From the NCBI GenBank assembly GCA_965215215.1, contig OZ244043.1, positions 930,001 to 994,000 on the forward strand: DNA of 64,000 bases. Reading direction: 5' to 3'. The notes below the pieces were generated by a model. The model saw only the letters and a list, made by a program, of their open reading frames with translations. It searched no databases and was not told the DNA's origin. The DNA comes from CALDTK01 sp965215215. Lineage in GTDB: Bacteria > Bacteroidota > Bacteroidia > Chitinophagales > Saprospiraceae. A program made the position numbers and the translations under genes. This document shows, one piece after another, positions 27,715 through 36,563 of the stretch; positions within the stretch are counted from its first letter, which is position 1; each line of letters opens with the position of its first letter.

Positions 27715-30219
27715 CTAGTCGGCTACTAAAGCGAGTTTCATACGAGCCACACGGTCTTCGAGCTTTTCGCTACTCAATTTCGCGCGCATGCGATCGACCA
27801 TGATCGGGAAGGCGAACGGCGTCGCGCGCGTCGGCCTACTGATCAAAATCTCGCTCGCCTGGATTCGGTTTAGCGTCTCGCGCAGTCTTTCCTCCTGCAG
27901 CTGGATTTGGAGTACTTCCTCCTGCGCCTGGCGGTAGAGCAGGTTCTCCCGATCGTAGCGATCGAACACGTCGTAGAACAGCTGCGCGCTCGACTGGAGC
28001 TGGCGATCGCGTTTGCGTTTTCCCGGAAATCCGGAGAACACGAGGCCGGCAACTCCCGCGATTTGCCGAAAGGCCCTCCGCCCCATCTCGCTGGCGTTGA
28101 TCGCGTCGCCGATGTCGGCGCGCAGGGTCGCAGCTTCGAAAAGGCCGTCGCCGATCGCGCCCTCCAGATCGACTCCGGTATCGGACAGCAGCTCGAACCC
28201 GTAGTCGTTCATCGCGATCGTGAACGTTATGGGTTGGTACTGACTGAGGCGAAAGGCGAGGAGGGCGCCCATGCCCTCGTGTACCGTACGCCCTTCGAAG
28301 GGATAGAAGAGTAAGTGGTAGCCTTCGTTATCCTGAAAGTACTCGATGAGCAATTGGTCGGGAGACGGCAGCTGCGAGCGCTCGCGCTGCAGCTCGGTGA
28401 GCGGGGCCACCTTCTCGAGTTCTACGTCGACGAGCCGACCGCGTTTGAGTTGCTCTACTTTCTCGCGGAAGAGGACCGATAGATTCGACGAGAGCGACAT
28501 GCGCCCACCCTGCCAGCTCGGGATGCGGCTGGGTTTCTTACCGGATTTCTTCACCTGTAGCTCGGAGGCCGTGGTGCGCACGAGCTCGAGTGCGCGCCCC
28601 CCGAACCAGAATACGTCGCCGGGCTTGAGCTGGCTGGCGAACCACTCCTCCACCGTCCCGATGCGCCCGCCACGTTGGTACTTGACCGTCATGGCGTTGG
28701 ACCCTACGATGGTGCCCATATTCATGCGGTGCTGAGTGGCCGTACGCCGTTCGATCACCTTGTAGACCCCATCGTCGTCGATGCTCACTTTCTTGTATTC
28801 GTCGTAGGCCGACAAACTGGAGCCCCCCGTGGTAACAAAGTCGAGGCACCACTGCCACTCCGCCGCCGAGATGGAGGCGTAGGCGAACGTTTTACGGACT
28901 TCCGCCAACACTTCCTCGGGGCGGAACCCACCCCCTACCGCCAAGGTGACGAGGTACTGAACGAGCACGTCCCAAGAGCGGACCAGCGGCCGAATCTCCT
29001 CGACGATCCGCTCGTCGATGGCTTGGCGTAGCGCACTCGCTTCGATGAGCTCGAGCGAGTGGGTGGGTACGAAGTAGATGCGACTCTCCACCCCCGGCCG
29101 GTGCCCGGAGCGGCCGGCACGCTGCAGGAAGCGGGCCACCCCCTTCGGGGACCCGATCTGTACGATGGTCTCGACGGGCCGGAAGTCCACGCCGAGGTCG
29201 AGCGAGCTGGTCGCCACGACGGCCTTGAGTCGCTCGGTATGGATCGCCTCCTCCACCCAGTCGCGCAGCTCTCGGTCGATCGAGCCGTGGTGCATCGCGA
29301 TTTGTCCGGCGAGATCGGGGTCGACCTCGAGCAGCTTCTGGTACCAGATCTCGCACTGCGAGCGTGTGTTCGTGAAGATGATCGTCGAACCGGAACCGCG
29401 CACGATGGGCACGACCTGCTCGAGCATCGCGATACCGAGGTGGCCCGCCCAGGGGAAGCGTTCGATTTCCTCGGGCATGAGGGTCATCATGCTCGTGTAT
29501 TTATCGATGCGCGCGCGCACGAGCACGCGCTCTTCGCGGGGCACGAAACCGGCGAGCAACACCTCTAGGGCCTGGGGTAGATTCCCGATGGTCGCCGAGA
29601 TGCCCCACAGGTGCAGGTCGGGCACGAGACCGGTAAGCCGCGATACCGCCAGCTCGAGCTGTACCCCCCGCTTCGTTCCGAGCAACTCGTGCCACTCGTC
29701 GACCACCACGGCCCGCAGTCGCGCGAAGGTCTCCGGGTAACCCGCCGAACTGAGCAGGAGGTGGAGGCTCTCCGGTGTGGTGATGAGGATTTGGGGGGGG
29801 CGGCGGCGCTGCTTGGCGCGCTCGGCGCTCGGGGTGTCCCCCGAGCGGATACCTACTCCCCAGTTGAGTCCGAGTCCGTTGATGGCACGCTCCGCGGCGG
29901 AGGCGATCTCCTTGGTGAGCGCCCGTATCGGGGCGATCCAGATGGCGCGTAGGCCGTGTGGTACCTCGGCGCCATCCGCGCGGAGTCCTTCCAACAAAAT
30001 AGGAACGAGCAGGGAGAACGTTTTACCGGAGCCCGTCGGCGCATTGACCAGACCGCTGCCACCGTTGAGGTAGGCTCGCCAGCTCTGGACTTGAAACGGG
30101 AACGGTTCGAATCCGAGCGATTCGAAGTAGGCGGAACCGCGATCCAGCAGTGCCGTAACGTCGTCGGGGCTCAATCGGCGCGCTGGCGACACCCTGGCTA
30201 CAGCACTTCGCTTCGGCAT
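27715..30219 (-). CDS. Ligase-associated DNA damage response DEXH box helicase (Lhr-like)
   Basis: 834-residue superfamily 2 helicase. Walker A VNAPTGSGKTFSLLVP near residue 60, motif Ia WIAPIRALTKEIA, the DEXH box VVVDEWHELLGTKRG, motif III SATIGN, motif IV IIFTNTRSQ, motif V SSLDLGVDF and motif VI QRAGRSGHRPG are in order; a C-terminal Lhr-specific region follows. Length is that of the TIGR04121 family, shorter than full Lhr. Immediately upstream of pdeM. The divergent gene 71 bases away is an unrelated histidine kinase, so the rest of the repair cassette is elsewhere or missing. Confidence 0.95.
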   Translation of the reverse strand: MPKRSAVARVSPARRLSPDDVTALLDRGSAYFESLGFEPFPFQVQSWRAYLNGGSGLVNAPTGSGKTFSLLVPILLEGLRADGAEVPHGLRAIWIAPIRALTKEIASAAERAINGLGLNWGVGIRSGDTPSAERAKQRRRPPQILITTPESLHLLLSSAGYPETFARLRAVVVDEWHELLGTKRGVQLELAVSRLTGLVPDLHLWGISATIGNLPQALEVLLAGFVPREERVLVRARIDKYTSMMTLMPEEIERFPWAGHLGIAMLEQVVPIVRGSGSTIIFTNTRSQCEIWYQKLLEVDPDLAGQIAMHHGSIDRELRDWVEEAIHTERLKAVVATSSLDLGVDFRPVETIVQIGSPKGVARFLQRAGRSGHRPGVESRIYFVPTHSLELIEASALRQAIDERIVEEIRPLVRSWDVLVQYLVTLAVGGGFRPEEVLAEVRKTFAYASISAAEWQWCLDFVTTGGSSLSAYDEYKKVSIDDDGVYKVIERRTATQHRMNMGTIVGSNAMTVKYQRGGRIGTVEEWFASQLKPGDVFWFGGRALELVRTTASELQVKKSGKKPSRIPSWQGGRMSLSSNLSVLFREKVEQLKRGRLVDVELEKVAPLTELQRERSQLPSPDQLLIEYFQDNEGYHLLFYPFEGRTVHEGMGALLAFRLSQYQPITFTIAMNDYGFELLSDTGVDLEGAIGDGLFEAATLRADIGDAINASEMGRRAFRQIAGVAGLVFSGFPGKRKRDRQLQSSAQLFYDVFDRYDRENLLYRQAQEEVLQIQLQEERLRETLNRIQASEILISRPTRATPFAFPIMVDRMRAKLSSEKLEDRVARMKLALVAD

Positions 30220-30290
30220 ACCCGACAGTAACTCGGTTACGGTAGTCCGTGGTTTAATGCGGGCACACGCTTTGTTGTAGTGGGCTAGGA

Positions 30291-32639
30291 ATGCTTCGCC
30301 TGTTACTTATAGCCACCGTCGTTTTCGTCGTGCAGCGTCAGGGGTGGGCGCAAGGCAGTCCGGGTGTCCTCGATCTGAGGCACTGCGCCGAGGACTGCTA
30401 CGGGTCGGTCCCGCTCACGACGGAGTGGGATTACGTGTGGGGAGATTTGCTATCCCCGGGCCAGGCGCGCGCGCTACCGGACCACGTGCCATTTCCCATC
30501 TCATTCTCCGAGCTTCCGGCACGTACGCCTTACGGCTGCGCCACCTTCACGCTCGACATCCTCATGCCCCCGGGACTGAAGAATCCGCTGGGGTTGGAGG
30601 TCCCGGATATGTTCAGCTCGTACCGGCTCTTCGTCAACGACGTGGAGGTATCCAACAACGGGTCGCCTTCCTGCGATCCCACGACCCAGCGGAGCGAGTT
30701 CCGACCGGCACTACTCGCGGTAACGCCGGCCGACACACTTCGGCTCGTTCTGCAGGTCGCCAACCACGCCGTCTACGCGGGGGGGATCCCGAAAACCTTG
30801 CACATCGGACCGTATCCCGCCATGGCGGCGCGGTACCAAACCCACGTCTCTCAAAATTGGCTACTCTTCGGCGTCGGCGTCATGACGGTGCTCATGCTAC
30901 TCGTAATGCGAAGCGTCGAGCCACGCCTCAGCTACGCCATGCCGTTCGCCCTGGCCGCCGCCGTGAATGCGTTCCGCGGTGTCGGTACGAGCACGTACCT
31001 CCTACACCAAACCTTCCCGGAGCTCCCCTGGGACCTGATGATCCGCCTCGATTTCATCTCCCTGCACCTGACCTTCTACTGCTTCGTGTACTGCACCTTC
31101 GTATTGCTCGACACGGACGAGCTCAGACCCTACGAGAGGCTCTTCCGCTGGATTACGCTACTGCTGGTCGGCGCCACGGTCGTATTGCCGCCATACTGGT
31201 CTACGCAACTTTACGAACCTTGCCTGCAGATCCACCTCGCGGTGGGCGTGCTGGCCACGTGCTACACTACGTACGTAGCTTTTACCAACTGGGCGAAAGC
31301 AGCGCTTCCCATTTGGTTCGGTTTGTCGGTACTCGGGATTGTATCGGTGGAGAACGTATTCAGCTACACCGATCTCGACGCGAATTTGGTGGCGGTCGGA
31401 CTGATCTCGGGGGTCAGCTACTACGGGCTCTTCATCGCCACGACCTTTTACCAGTTTAGGAGTCTGCACAGCGGTTTGGTTAGCGCCGCGGAGGCGTCCA
31501 GTCAAGCTAAAACGGATTTCCTGGCGACGATGAGCCACGAGATTCGTACCCCGATGAACGGGGTCGTGGGCATGACCTCCCTCCTCGGGCAAACGGCGTT
31601 GAGCCCCGAGCAACGCCAGTACGTCGACACCATCCGAAGTTCCGGGGAGAACCTCATGACGGTCATCAACGACATCCTCGATTTCTCCAAGGTAGAGGGG
31701 GGGCACATCGACCTCGAGGCACAGGACTACTCGGTGGCCCAAACGATCCGCGACATCTCCCACCTGCTCGGCGAACAGGCCCAACGCAAAGGCATCGCGC
31801 TACGTACGGAGCTCGCCGCGGACGCGCCGGCCTGGGTGAACGGCGACGCTACACGTCTGCGCCAGATACTGCTCAACCTCGTCGGCAACGCCATCAAGTT
31901 CACCAAGCGGGGCGAAGTCGCCGTACTCGTGCGACGAGCTCCCGGGGGGGTGAGCTTCCTCGTGAGGGATACGGGTATCGGGATGACGCCCGAGCAGCTC
32001 GAGCGACTCTTTACGCCGTTCTCGCAGGCGGATTCGTCGATCGCGCGGCGTTTCGGGGGCACGGGCCTCGGACTCGCCATCAGTAAGCGACTCGCCGAAG
32101 CCATGGGCGGGACCGTAACCGTAACCAGCGTAGCGGATCGAGGTACGACGTTTGACGTTACGCTCCCGCTGGAGGAAGTGGACCCCCCGCAGGCTCCCGA
32201 GTCGACCTCGGCTGCCACCGCGGTAGCCGGTACGACGGAGCACGGGGATGACACCCCGCTCCGGATTCTCGCCGCCGAGGACCATCCGGTCAACCAGCAA
32301 CTCATCAAGCGAATCCTCGAGAAGTGGGGCCACAAGGTCGACATCGCCAACGACGGCGCCGAGGCTATCGAGGCGGCTCTCCGCCAACCTTACGATCTGG
32401 TCTTCATGGACATGCAGATGCCGCGGGTCGACGGCATCAGCGCCACGCGTACGATCCGCGAGACCCTTAGCCCGGAAGCACTCCCGATCGTGGCCATGAC
32501 GGCGAACGTGCTGCCCGAGGATCGGGTCAGGTGCGAGGAGGCCGGGATGCAGGGCTTCATCTCGAAGCCGTTCAAGATGGACACCGTTCGCGAAGCCGTA
32601 GCAACCTACGGCAAACGCGAGCCGGCTCCGGCTCAGTAG
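30291..32639 (+). CDS. Membrane hybrid sensor histidine kinase (7TMR-DISM-HisKA-HATPase-REC)
   Basis: 782 residues. Signal peptide LLLIATVVFVVQRQGWAQG, then a periplasmic beta domain (about 20-190) of the 7TMR-DISM extracellular type, seven membrane helices (about 195-395, starting WLLFGVGVMTVLMLLVM), HisKA with ATMSHEIRTPMNGVVGM (His416), HATPase with NLVGNAIKF and GTGLGLAISKRLAE, and a C-terminal receiver with LVFMDMQMPRVDG (Asp707) and KPF. Likely senses a carbohydrate or other envelope ligand. No partner regulator is adjacent. The stop overlaps the GH25 gene stop region by 7 bases. Confidence 0.94.
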   Translation: MLRLLLIATVVFVVQRQGWAQGSPGVLDLRHCAEDCYGSVPLTTEWDYVWGDLLSPGQARALPDHVPFPISFSELPARTPYGCATFTLDILMPPGLKNPLGLEVPDMFSSYRLFVNDVEVSNNGSPSCDPTTQRSEFRPALLAVTPADTLRLVLQVANHAVYAGGIPKTLHIGPYPAMAARYQTHVSQNWLLFGVGVMTVLMLLVMRSVEPRLSYAMPFALAAAVNAFRGVGTSTYLLHQTFPELPWDLMIRLDFISLHLTFYCFVYCTFVLLDTDELRPYERLFRWITLLLVGATVVLPPYWSTQLYEPCLQIHLAVGVLATCYTTYVAFTNWAKAALPIWFGLSVLGIVSVENVFSYTDLDANLVAVGLISGVSYYGLFIATTFYQFRSLHSGLVSAAEASSQAKTDFLATMSHEIRTPMNGVVGMTSLLGQTALSPEQRQYVDTIRSSGENLMTVINDILDFSKVEGGHIDLEAQDYSVAQTIRDISHLLGEQAQRKGIALRTELAADAPAWVNGDATRLRQILLNLVGNAIKFTKRGEVAVLVRRAPGGVSFLVRDTGIGMTPEQLERLFTPFSQADSSIARRFGGTGLGLAISKRLAEAMGGTVTVTSVADRGTTFDVTLPLEEVDPPQAPESTSAATAVAGTTEHGDDTPLRILAAEDHPVNQQLIKRILEKWGHKVDIANDGAEAIEAALRQPYDLVFMDMQMPRVDGISATRTIRETLSPEALPIVAMTANVLPEDRVRCEEAGMQGFISKPFKMDTVREAVATYGKREPAPAQ

Positions 32640-33475
32640 GTCACCACCGGCCTACCGACCTTAGGCGGCTTAGGGCGCCGCGGGAACTCGTACGGTGGTC
32701 GGGGTTTTAGCCGCAGCGACTCTAATGCGGACGGGCCGCCGAGGAGTACGTTGAGGTCGACCCCCGAGCCAATTCCCGCCACTACGCCCCGGTCTCCGTA
32801 CTGCCAGATCGCCACCTCCGCCCCCGCCGAGAGCGCGGGCTCGCGGGTACCGTAGCGGGCGATCCAGTAGGTGTAGTCGTCGAAGTGGCCGGCCAGGTGG
32901 CGGTAGTAAAACTTGAGGCTGGTGTAGATGACCGGGCGCACCCCGTAGCGAATCTCGGCGAGGTAGAGCCAGGTCCGCATACCGGTAATGAGGTCGGTGC
33001 GCGCCACCCCGTCGAGGGTCTCCACGTCGAGTACGGGGGCTAAATCCCCGGGACGGAGCTCCACGGTGCTCGCGAAGTACTCGGCCTGGGCGGCGGCCGA
33101 GGTCCGCGGCCGGAAGAAGTGATAGGCGCCGCGGACGAGTCCGGCCTCACGCGCGGCCGTCCAGTTTTCGCGAAAGCGCGTATCGGCGTGGTCGGCCCCC
33201 TCGGTCGCTTTGATGTAGGCGAACTCGAAGCCCTCGGCGGCGACCCGCGGCCAGTCTACGCGGGCCTGGTGGTGGGAGACGTCGATGCCCTCGACGGCGA
33301 AATCGTCGCGCCGGGCGGTCGGACCGGACGCGCAGGCCTCCAAACCGACCACCCACAACAGTACGAAGACCAGCACCCTCACGAAGGCGCTAACGAGAAC
33401 GAGCCCACCGGGGTGACGTTGTTTGGGGTGTCGCTCCGCCGGGGGCGCTAAATTTCCCTGAATCCTTGTAGCCAT
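32633..33475 (-). CDS. GH25 family lysozyme-like lipoprotein
   Basis: Up to 280 residues. A hydrophobic segment (LVLVSAFVRVLVFVLLWVV) ends in GLEAC, a lipobox, so the protein is probably anchored in a membrane. The catalytic domain shows the GH25 pattern: VEGIDVSHHQARVDWPRVAA, FAYIKATEGADHADTRFRENW, GAYHFFRP, the acidic pair in APVLDVETLD, and AIWQYGDRGVV near the end. It would cleave peptidoglycan. The ATG at 33473-33475 overlaps the ATG of the divergent aminotransferase, so the true start may be a GTG 25-30 codons further in, just before the hydrophobic segment. Confidence 0.87.
   Translation of the reverse strand: MATRIQGNLAPPAERHPKQRHPGGLVLVSAFVRVLVFVLLWVVGLEACASGPTARRDDFAVEGIDVSHHQARVDWPRVAAEGFEFAYIKATEGADHADTRFRENWTAAREAGLVRGAYHFFRPRTSAAAQAEYFASTVELRPGDLAPVLDVETLDGVARTDLITGMRTWLYLAEIRYGVRPVIYTSLKFYYRHLAGHFDDYTYWIARYGTREPALSAGAEVAIWQYGDRGVVAGIGSGVDLNVLLGGPSALESLRLKPRPPYEFPRRPKPPKVGRPVVTY
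33164..33177 (+). repeat. Interspersed 14-bp motif (GH25 gene)
   Basis: GTTTTCGCGAAAGC, exact consensus, inside the GH25 gene; the antisense reading gives FREN. Confidence 0.85.
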
Positions 33476-34694
33476 GACGCCCCGATCGCTCTTTCTTCGC
33501 CACCTAGCGCAAACCTCCGACGCCCCGCTCGCGCTCGAGATCGAACGTGCGGAGGGGGTATGGCTGTACGAGGCTTCCGGCAAACGCTACCTCGATTTGA
33601 TCGCCGGAATCGGCGTGAGTTCGCTGGGGCACTGTCACCCGGCGGTGGTCGCGGCGGTACGCGAGCAGGCGGGCAAGTACCTGCACACGATGGTGTACGG
33701 GGAGTACGTGCTCGCGCCGCAGGTGGAGTTGGCCCGATTGCTAACGGACTTACTCCCGCCGTCACTGGACAGCGTCTATTTCGTGAACAGCGGGACCGAG
33801 GCCACCGAGGGCGCGATGAAGCTGGCCAAACGAGCGACCGGCCGGGGGGAGCTCGTCGCCTGCCGGCAAGCGTACCACGGGAGCACCCAGGGTGCGGCGA
33901 GCCTCAACGCCGACGCGTACTTCACCCGGGCGTATCGTCCGCTACTCCCCGGGATCCGGCACATCGACTACGACTGCGACGTGTGCCTGACGCAGGTCAC
34001 CGAGCGCACCGCGGCGGTCTTCGTCGAAACCGTGCAGGCGGAATCCGGACTGCGGGTCGCGCGCGCGAGCTGGCTGCACGATTTGCGGGAGCGCTGTACG
34101 GAGGTAGGTGCGCTGTTGGTGTTCGACGAAATCCAGTGCGGGTTCGGTCGGACCGGCAAGCTCTTCGCCTTCGAGCACTCCGGCGTCGTCCCCGACGTGC
34201 TCCTCCTCGCCAAGGGGATGGGGGGCGGTATGCCGATCGGCGCTTTCGTAGCCAATCGGACGCTAACCCGGCAGCTCGGAGTCGACCCCGTCCTCGGTCA
34301 CCTCACCACCTTCGGCGGGCACCCGGTGAGCTGCGCCGCTGCCCTGGCCACGCTCCGCACGCTGGTAGCCACCGACTTCATCGCCACCGCAGCGCACCGG
34401 GGGCGCCGCTTTCGCGAAAACGTGCGTCGGGCGCCCGGCGTGCTGGAGGTCCGCCAAATCGGCCTCTGGTTGGCCATCGAGCTCGCGAGCGGAGAACAAG
34501 TTCGGGCGACGATCAAAAGGTGTTTGGAAGAGGGCTTAGTGACCGACTGGTTCCTCTTCAACGATCGCTCGCTGCGGGTAGCGCCGCCGCTCACGATCTC
34601 CGAGGAGGAGCTAAACTGGGCGGCCGGGGTGCTAACACGGGCCCTCGCTTATATTCACCCGACTACCGCGGCCAGACTACAGCCAAATGCCTAA
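33474..34694 (+). CDS. Class III aminotransferase (PLP-dependent)
   Basis: 406 residues, fold type I. GVWLYEASGKRYLDLIAGIGVSSLGHCHP near the start, VNSGTEATEGAMKLAKRATG, LLVFDEIQCGFGRTGKLF (Asp binding the PLP ring nitrogen) and LLLAKGMGGGMPIGAFV (Lys forming the Schiff base) are all present. Family members act on acetylornithine, GABA, ornithine and similar amines; the substrate cannot be assigned, and no arginine-synthesis genes are nearby. The last 8 bases overlap the GH2 gene. One interspersed motif lies at 34408-34421. Confidence 0.92.
   Translation: MTPRSLFLRHLAQTSDAPLALEIERAEGVWLYEASGKRYLDLIAGIGVSSLGHCHPAVVAAVREQAGKYLHTMVYGEYVLAPQVELARLLTDLLPPSLDSVYFVNSGTEATEGAMKLAKRATGRGELVACRQAYHGSTQGAASLNADAYFTRAYRPLLPGIRHIDYDCDVCLTQVTERTAAVFVETVQAESGLRVARASWLHDLRERCTEVGALLVFDEIQCGFGRTGKLFAFEHSGVVPDVLLLAKGMGGGMPIGAFVANRTLTRQLGVDPVLGHLTTFGGHPVSCAAALATLRTLVATDFIATAAHRGRRFRENVRRAPGVLEVRQIGLWLAIELASGEQVRATIKRCLEEGLVTDWFLFNDRSLRVAPPLTISEEELNWAAGVLTRALAYIHPTTAARLQPNA
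34408..34421 (-). repeat. Interspersed 14-bp motif (aminotransferase gene)
   Basis: Exact match on the minus strand (plus-strand GCTTTCGCGAAAAC). The coding reading gives RFREN, similar to the peptide produced in the neighbouring GH25 gene although the proteins are unrelated, because the DNA motif is the same in the same phase. Confidence 0.85.
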
Positions 34695-36528
34695 ACACTA
34701 CGCCCTACTCGCGCTATCGCTCTGCTGCACGACGTCCCTGCTCGCGCAGACCGGCGACTGGGAGCCCGCCGGAGATCGTATCCGCACGGAGTGGGCGAAC
34801 GAGGTCGATCCGGGCGCCCCCCTACCCGAGTATCCGCGGCCTCAGTTGGTGCGGGAGAACTGGCAAAATTTAAATGGACTCTGGGACTACGCCATCGAGC
34901 CGAAGGGGGATACGAAACCCACGACGTACACGGGGAAGATTTTGGTGCCCTTCGCGGTCGAGTCCTCCCTATCCGGTGTGGGTGACACCGTCGGCGAAGA
35001 CAACTACCTCTGGTACCGGCTCAACTTTACCCCCGAGGAAGTGGAAAACGGCGCCCGTACCTTGCTCCACTTCGGGGCCGTAGACTGGGAGAGCGAGGTT
35101 TTCGTCAACGGTAATTCGGTGGGTACCCACCGAGGCGGGTTCGACCCCTTCAGCTACGATATCACCGAACGGCTTAGCGACGGAGGCGAGCAGGAGCTCG
35201 TGGTCAGGGTTTGGGATCCATCGGATCGGGGTCCCCAGCCGCGGGGTAAGCAGGTGAAAGAGCCCGAGGGTATCTACTACACGCCGGTAACGGGGATCTG
35301 GCAGACCGTATGGCTCGAATCCGTACCCGCCGCTTACGTAGCGAGCACGAAGAACACCCCGGATCTCGACGCGGAAACGGTAACGGTGGCGGCTAGCGTC
35401 GAGGGAGCCGAACGGGGGGACGAGGTGCGGGTGAAGCTGCTCGACGGCGACGAGACGGTGGCGGAACAAACCGCGCCCCCGGGCACGCCCGTCGAACTCG
35501 CCGTAGGAAGCCCCAGAGCGTGGTCGCCCGAAGATCCGCATCTGTACGACCTCGAGGTCTCGGTGCTGCGCAACGGAGAGGTGATCGATCGGGTGCGCAG
35601 CTACACCGCCCTGCGCGAGATCGCCCTCGAGCCGAACGCGGAGGGTATCCAGATCATGACCCTCAACAACGAGCCCTACTTCCAATACGGTCCGCTCGAT
35701 CAGGGTTGGTGGCCCGACGGACTCTACACGGCACCGACGGACGAAGCCCTCCTCTTCGATATCGTGAAGACCAAAGAGATGGGCTTCAACATGATCCGTA
35801 AACACGTGAAGGTAGAGCCGGCGCGCTGGTACCGCTACTGCGATAGCATCGGCCTGCTCGTGTGGCAGGACATGCCGAGCGGCGACCAGGGCAACCAGTG
35901 GAGCGGGCGGCCCGGGGTGATCGGGCGCAAGGGCCTGGAACGCGAACGCACGCCCGAGTCGGAGCGGATCTTTCGCACGGAGTGGGCGGCGATCATGGAC
36001 GCTACCTATAATTTTCCTTCCATCGTGGTCTGGGTACCCTTCAACGAGGCTTGGGGGCAGTTCAAGACCGAGGAGATCACCGAGTGGACGATGGGGTACG
36101 ACAGCACGCGCCTCGTGAACAGCGCCAGCGGCGGCAATTTTGTCAATACCGGCGACATCATCGACGTCCACAACTACCCCGATCCGGAAATGCCCGACCC
36201 GGAGTTGTTCGGTGAGACCAGGGCGCTCGTCCTCGGGGAGTTCGGCGGCATCGGCCTGCCCGAGGACGGACACACCTGGCAGAATAAAGACAATTGGGGC
36301 TACGTGAGCTACGGGAGCAAACAAGAGGTACTCGATCGCTACGGCGAGATGGTGGATAGCATCGAGGAACTCATCCCCCTCGGCCTTTCGGCCGCCGTGT
36401 ACACCCAAACCACCGACGTGGAGGGCGAAGTAAACGGCACTATGACCTACGACCGCAAGGTGATCAAGTTGGACGCGGCCAAGCTCAACGCGCTCCACGC
36501 CAGCCTTTACACCGTCAACGCCAAATAG
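34687..36528 (+). CDS. Secreted glycoside hydrolase family 2 protein
   Basis: 613 residues with a signal peptide (MPKHYALLALSLCCTTSLLAQ). Sandwich domain about 30-210 (WQNLNGLWDYAIEP, VFVNGNSVGTHRGGFDPFSYDIT), then an immunoglobulin-like domain and the TIM-barrel. Acid/base Glu is in VVWVPFNEAWGQF and the nucleophile in LVLGEFGGIGLP. The sequence resembles beta-galactosidase/beta-glucuronidase relatives, but the exact sugar cannot be read. The protein is exported to the periplasm or surface. Overlaps the aminotransferase gene by 8 bases and precedes the S9 peptidase by 35. Confidence 0.94.
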   Translation: MPKHYALLALSLCCTTSLLAQTGDWEPAGDRIRTEWANEVDPGAPLPEYPRPQLVRENWQNLNGLWDYAIEPKGDTKPTTYTGKILVPFAVESSLSGVGDTVGEDNYLWYRLNFTPEEVENGARTLLHFGAVDWESEVFVNGNSVGTHRGGFDPFSYDITERLSDGGEQELVVRVWDPSDRGPQPRGKQVKEPEGIYYTPVTGIWQTVWLESVPAAYVASTKNTPDLDAETVTVAASVEGAERGDEVRVKLLDGDETVAEQTAPPGTPVELAVGSPRAWSPEDPHLYDLEVSVLRNGEVIDRVRSYTALREIALEPNAEGIQIMTLNNEPYFQYGPLDQGWWPDGLYTAPTDEALLFDIVKTKEMGFNMIRKHVKVEPARWYRYCDSIGLLVWQDMPSGDQGNQWSGRPGVIGRKGLERERTPESERIFRTEWAAIMDATYNFPSIVVWVPFNEAWGQFKTEEITEWTMGYDSTRLVNSASGGNFVNTGDIIDVHNYPDPEMPDPELFGETRALVLGEFGGIGLPEDGHTWQNKDNWGYVSYGSKQEVLDRYGEMVDSIEELIPLGLSAAVYTQTTDVEGEVNGTMTYDRKVIKLDAAKLNALHASLYTVNAK

Positions 36529-36563
36529 CAGCTCTCCCTCCTGGTTCTCATTACCGCAAACAA

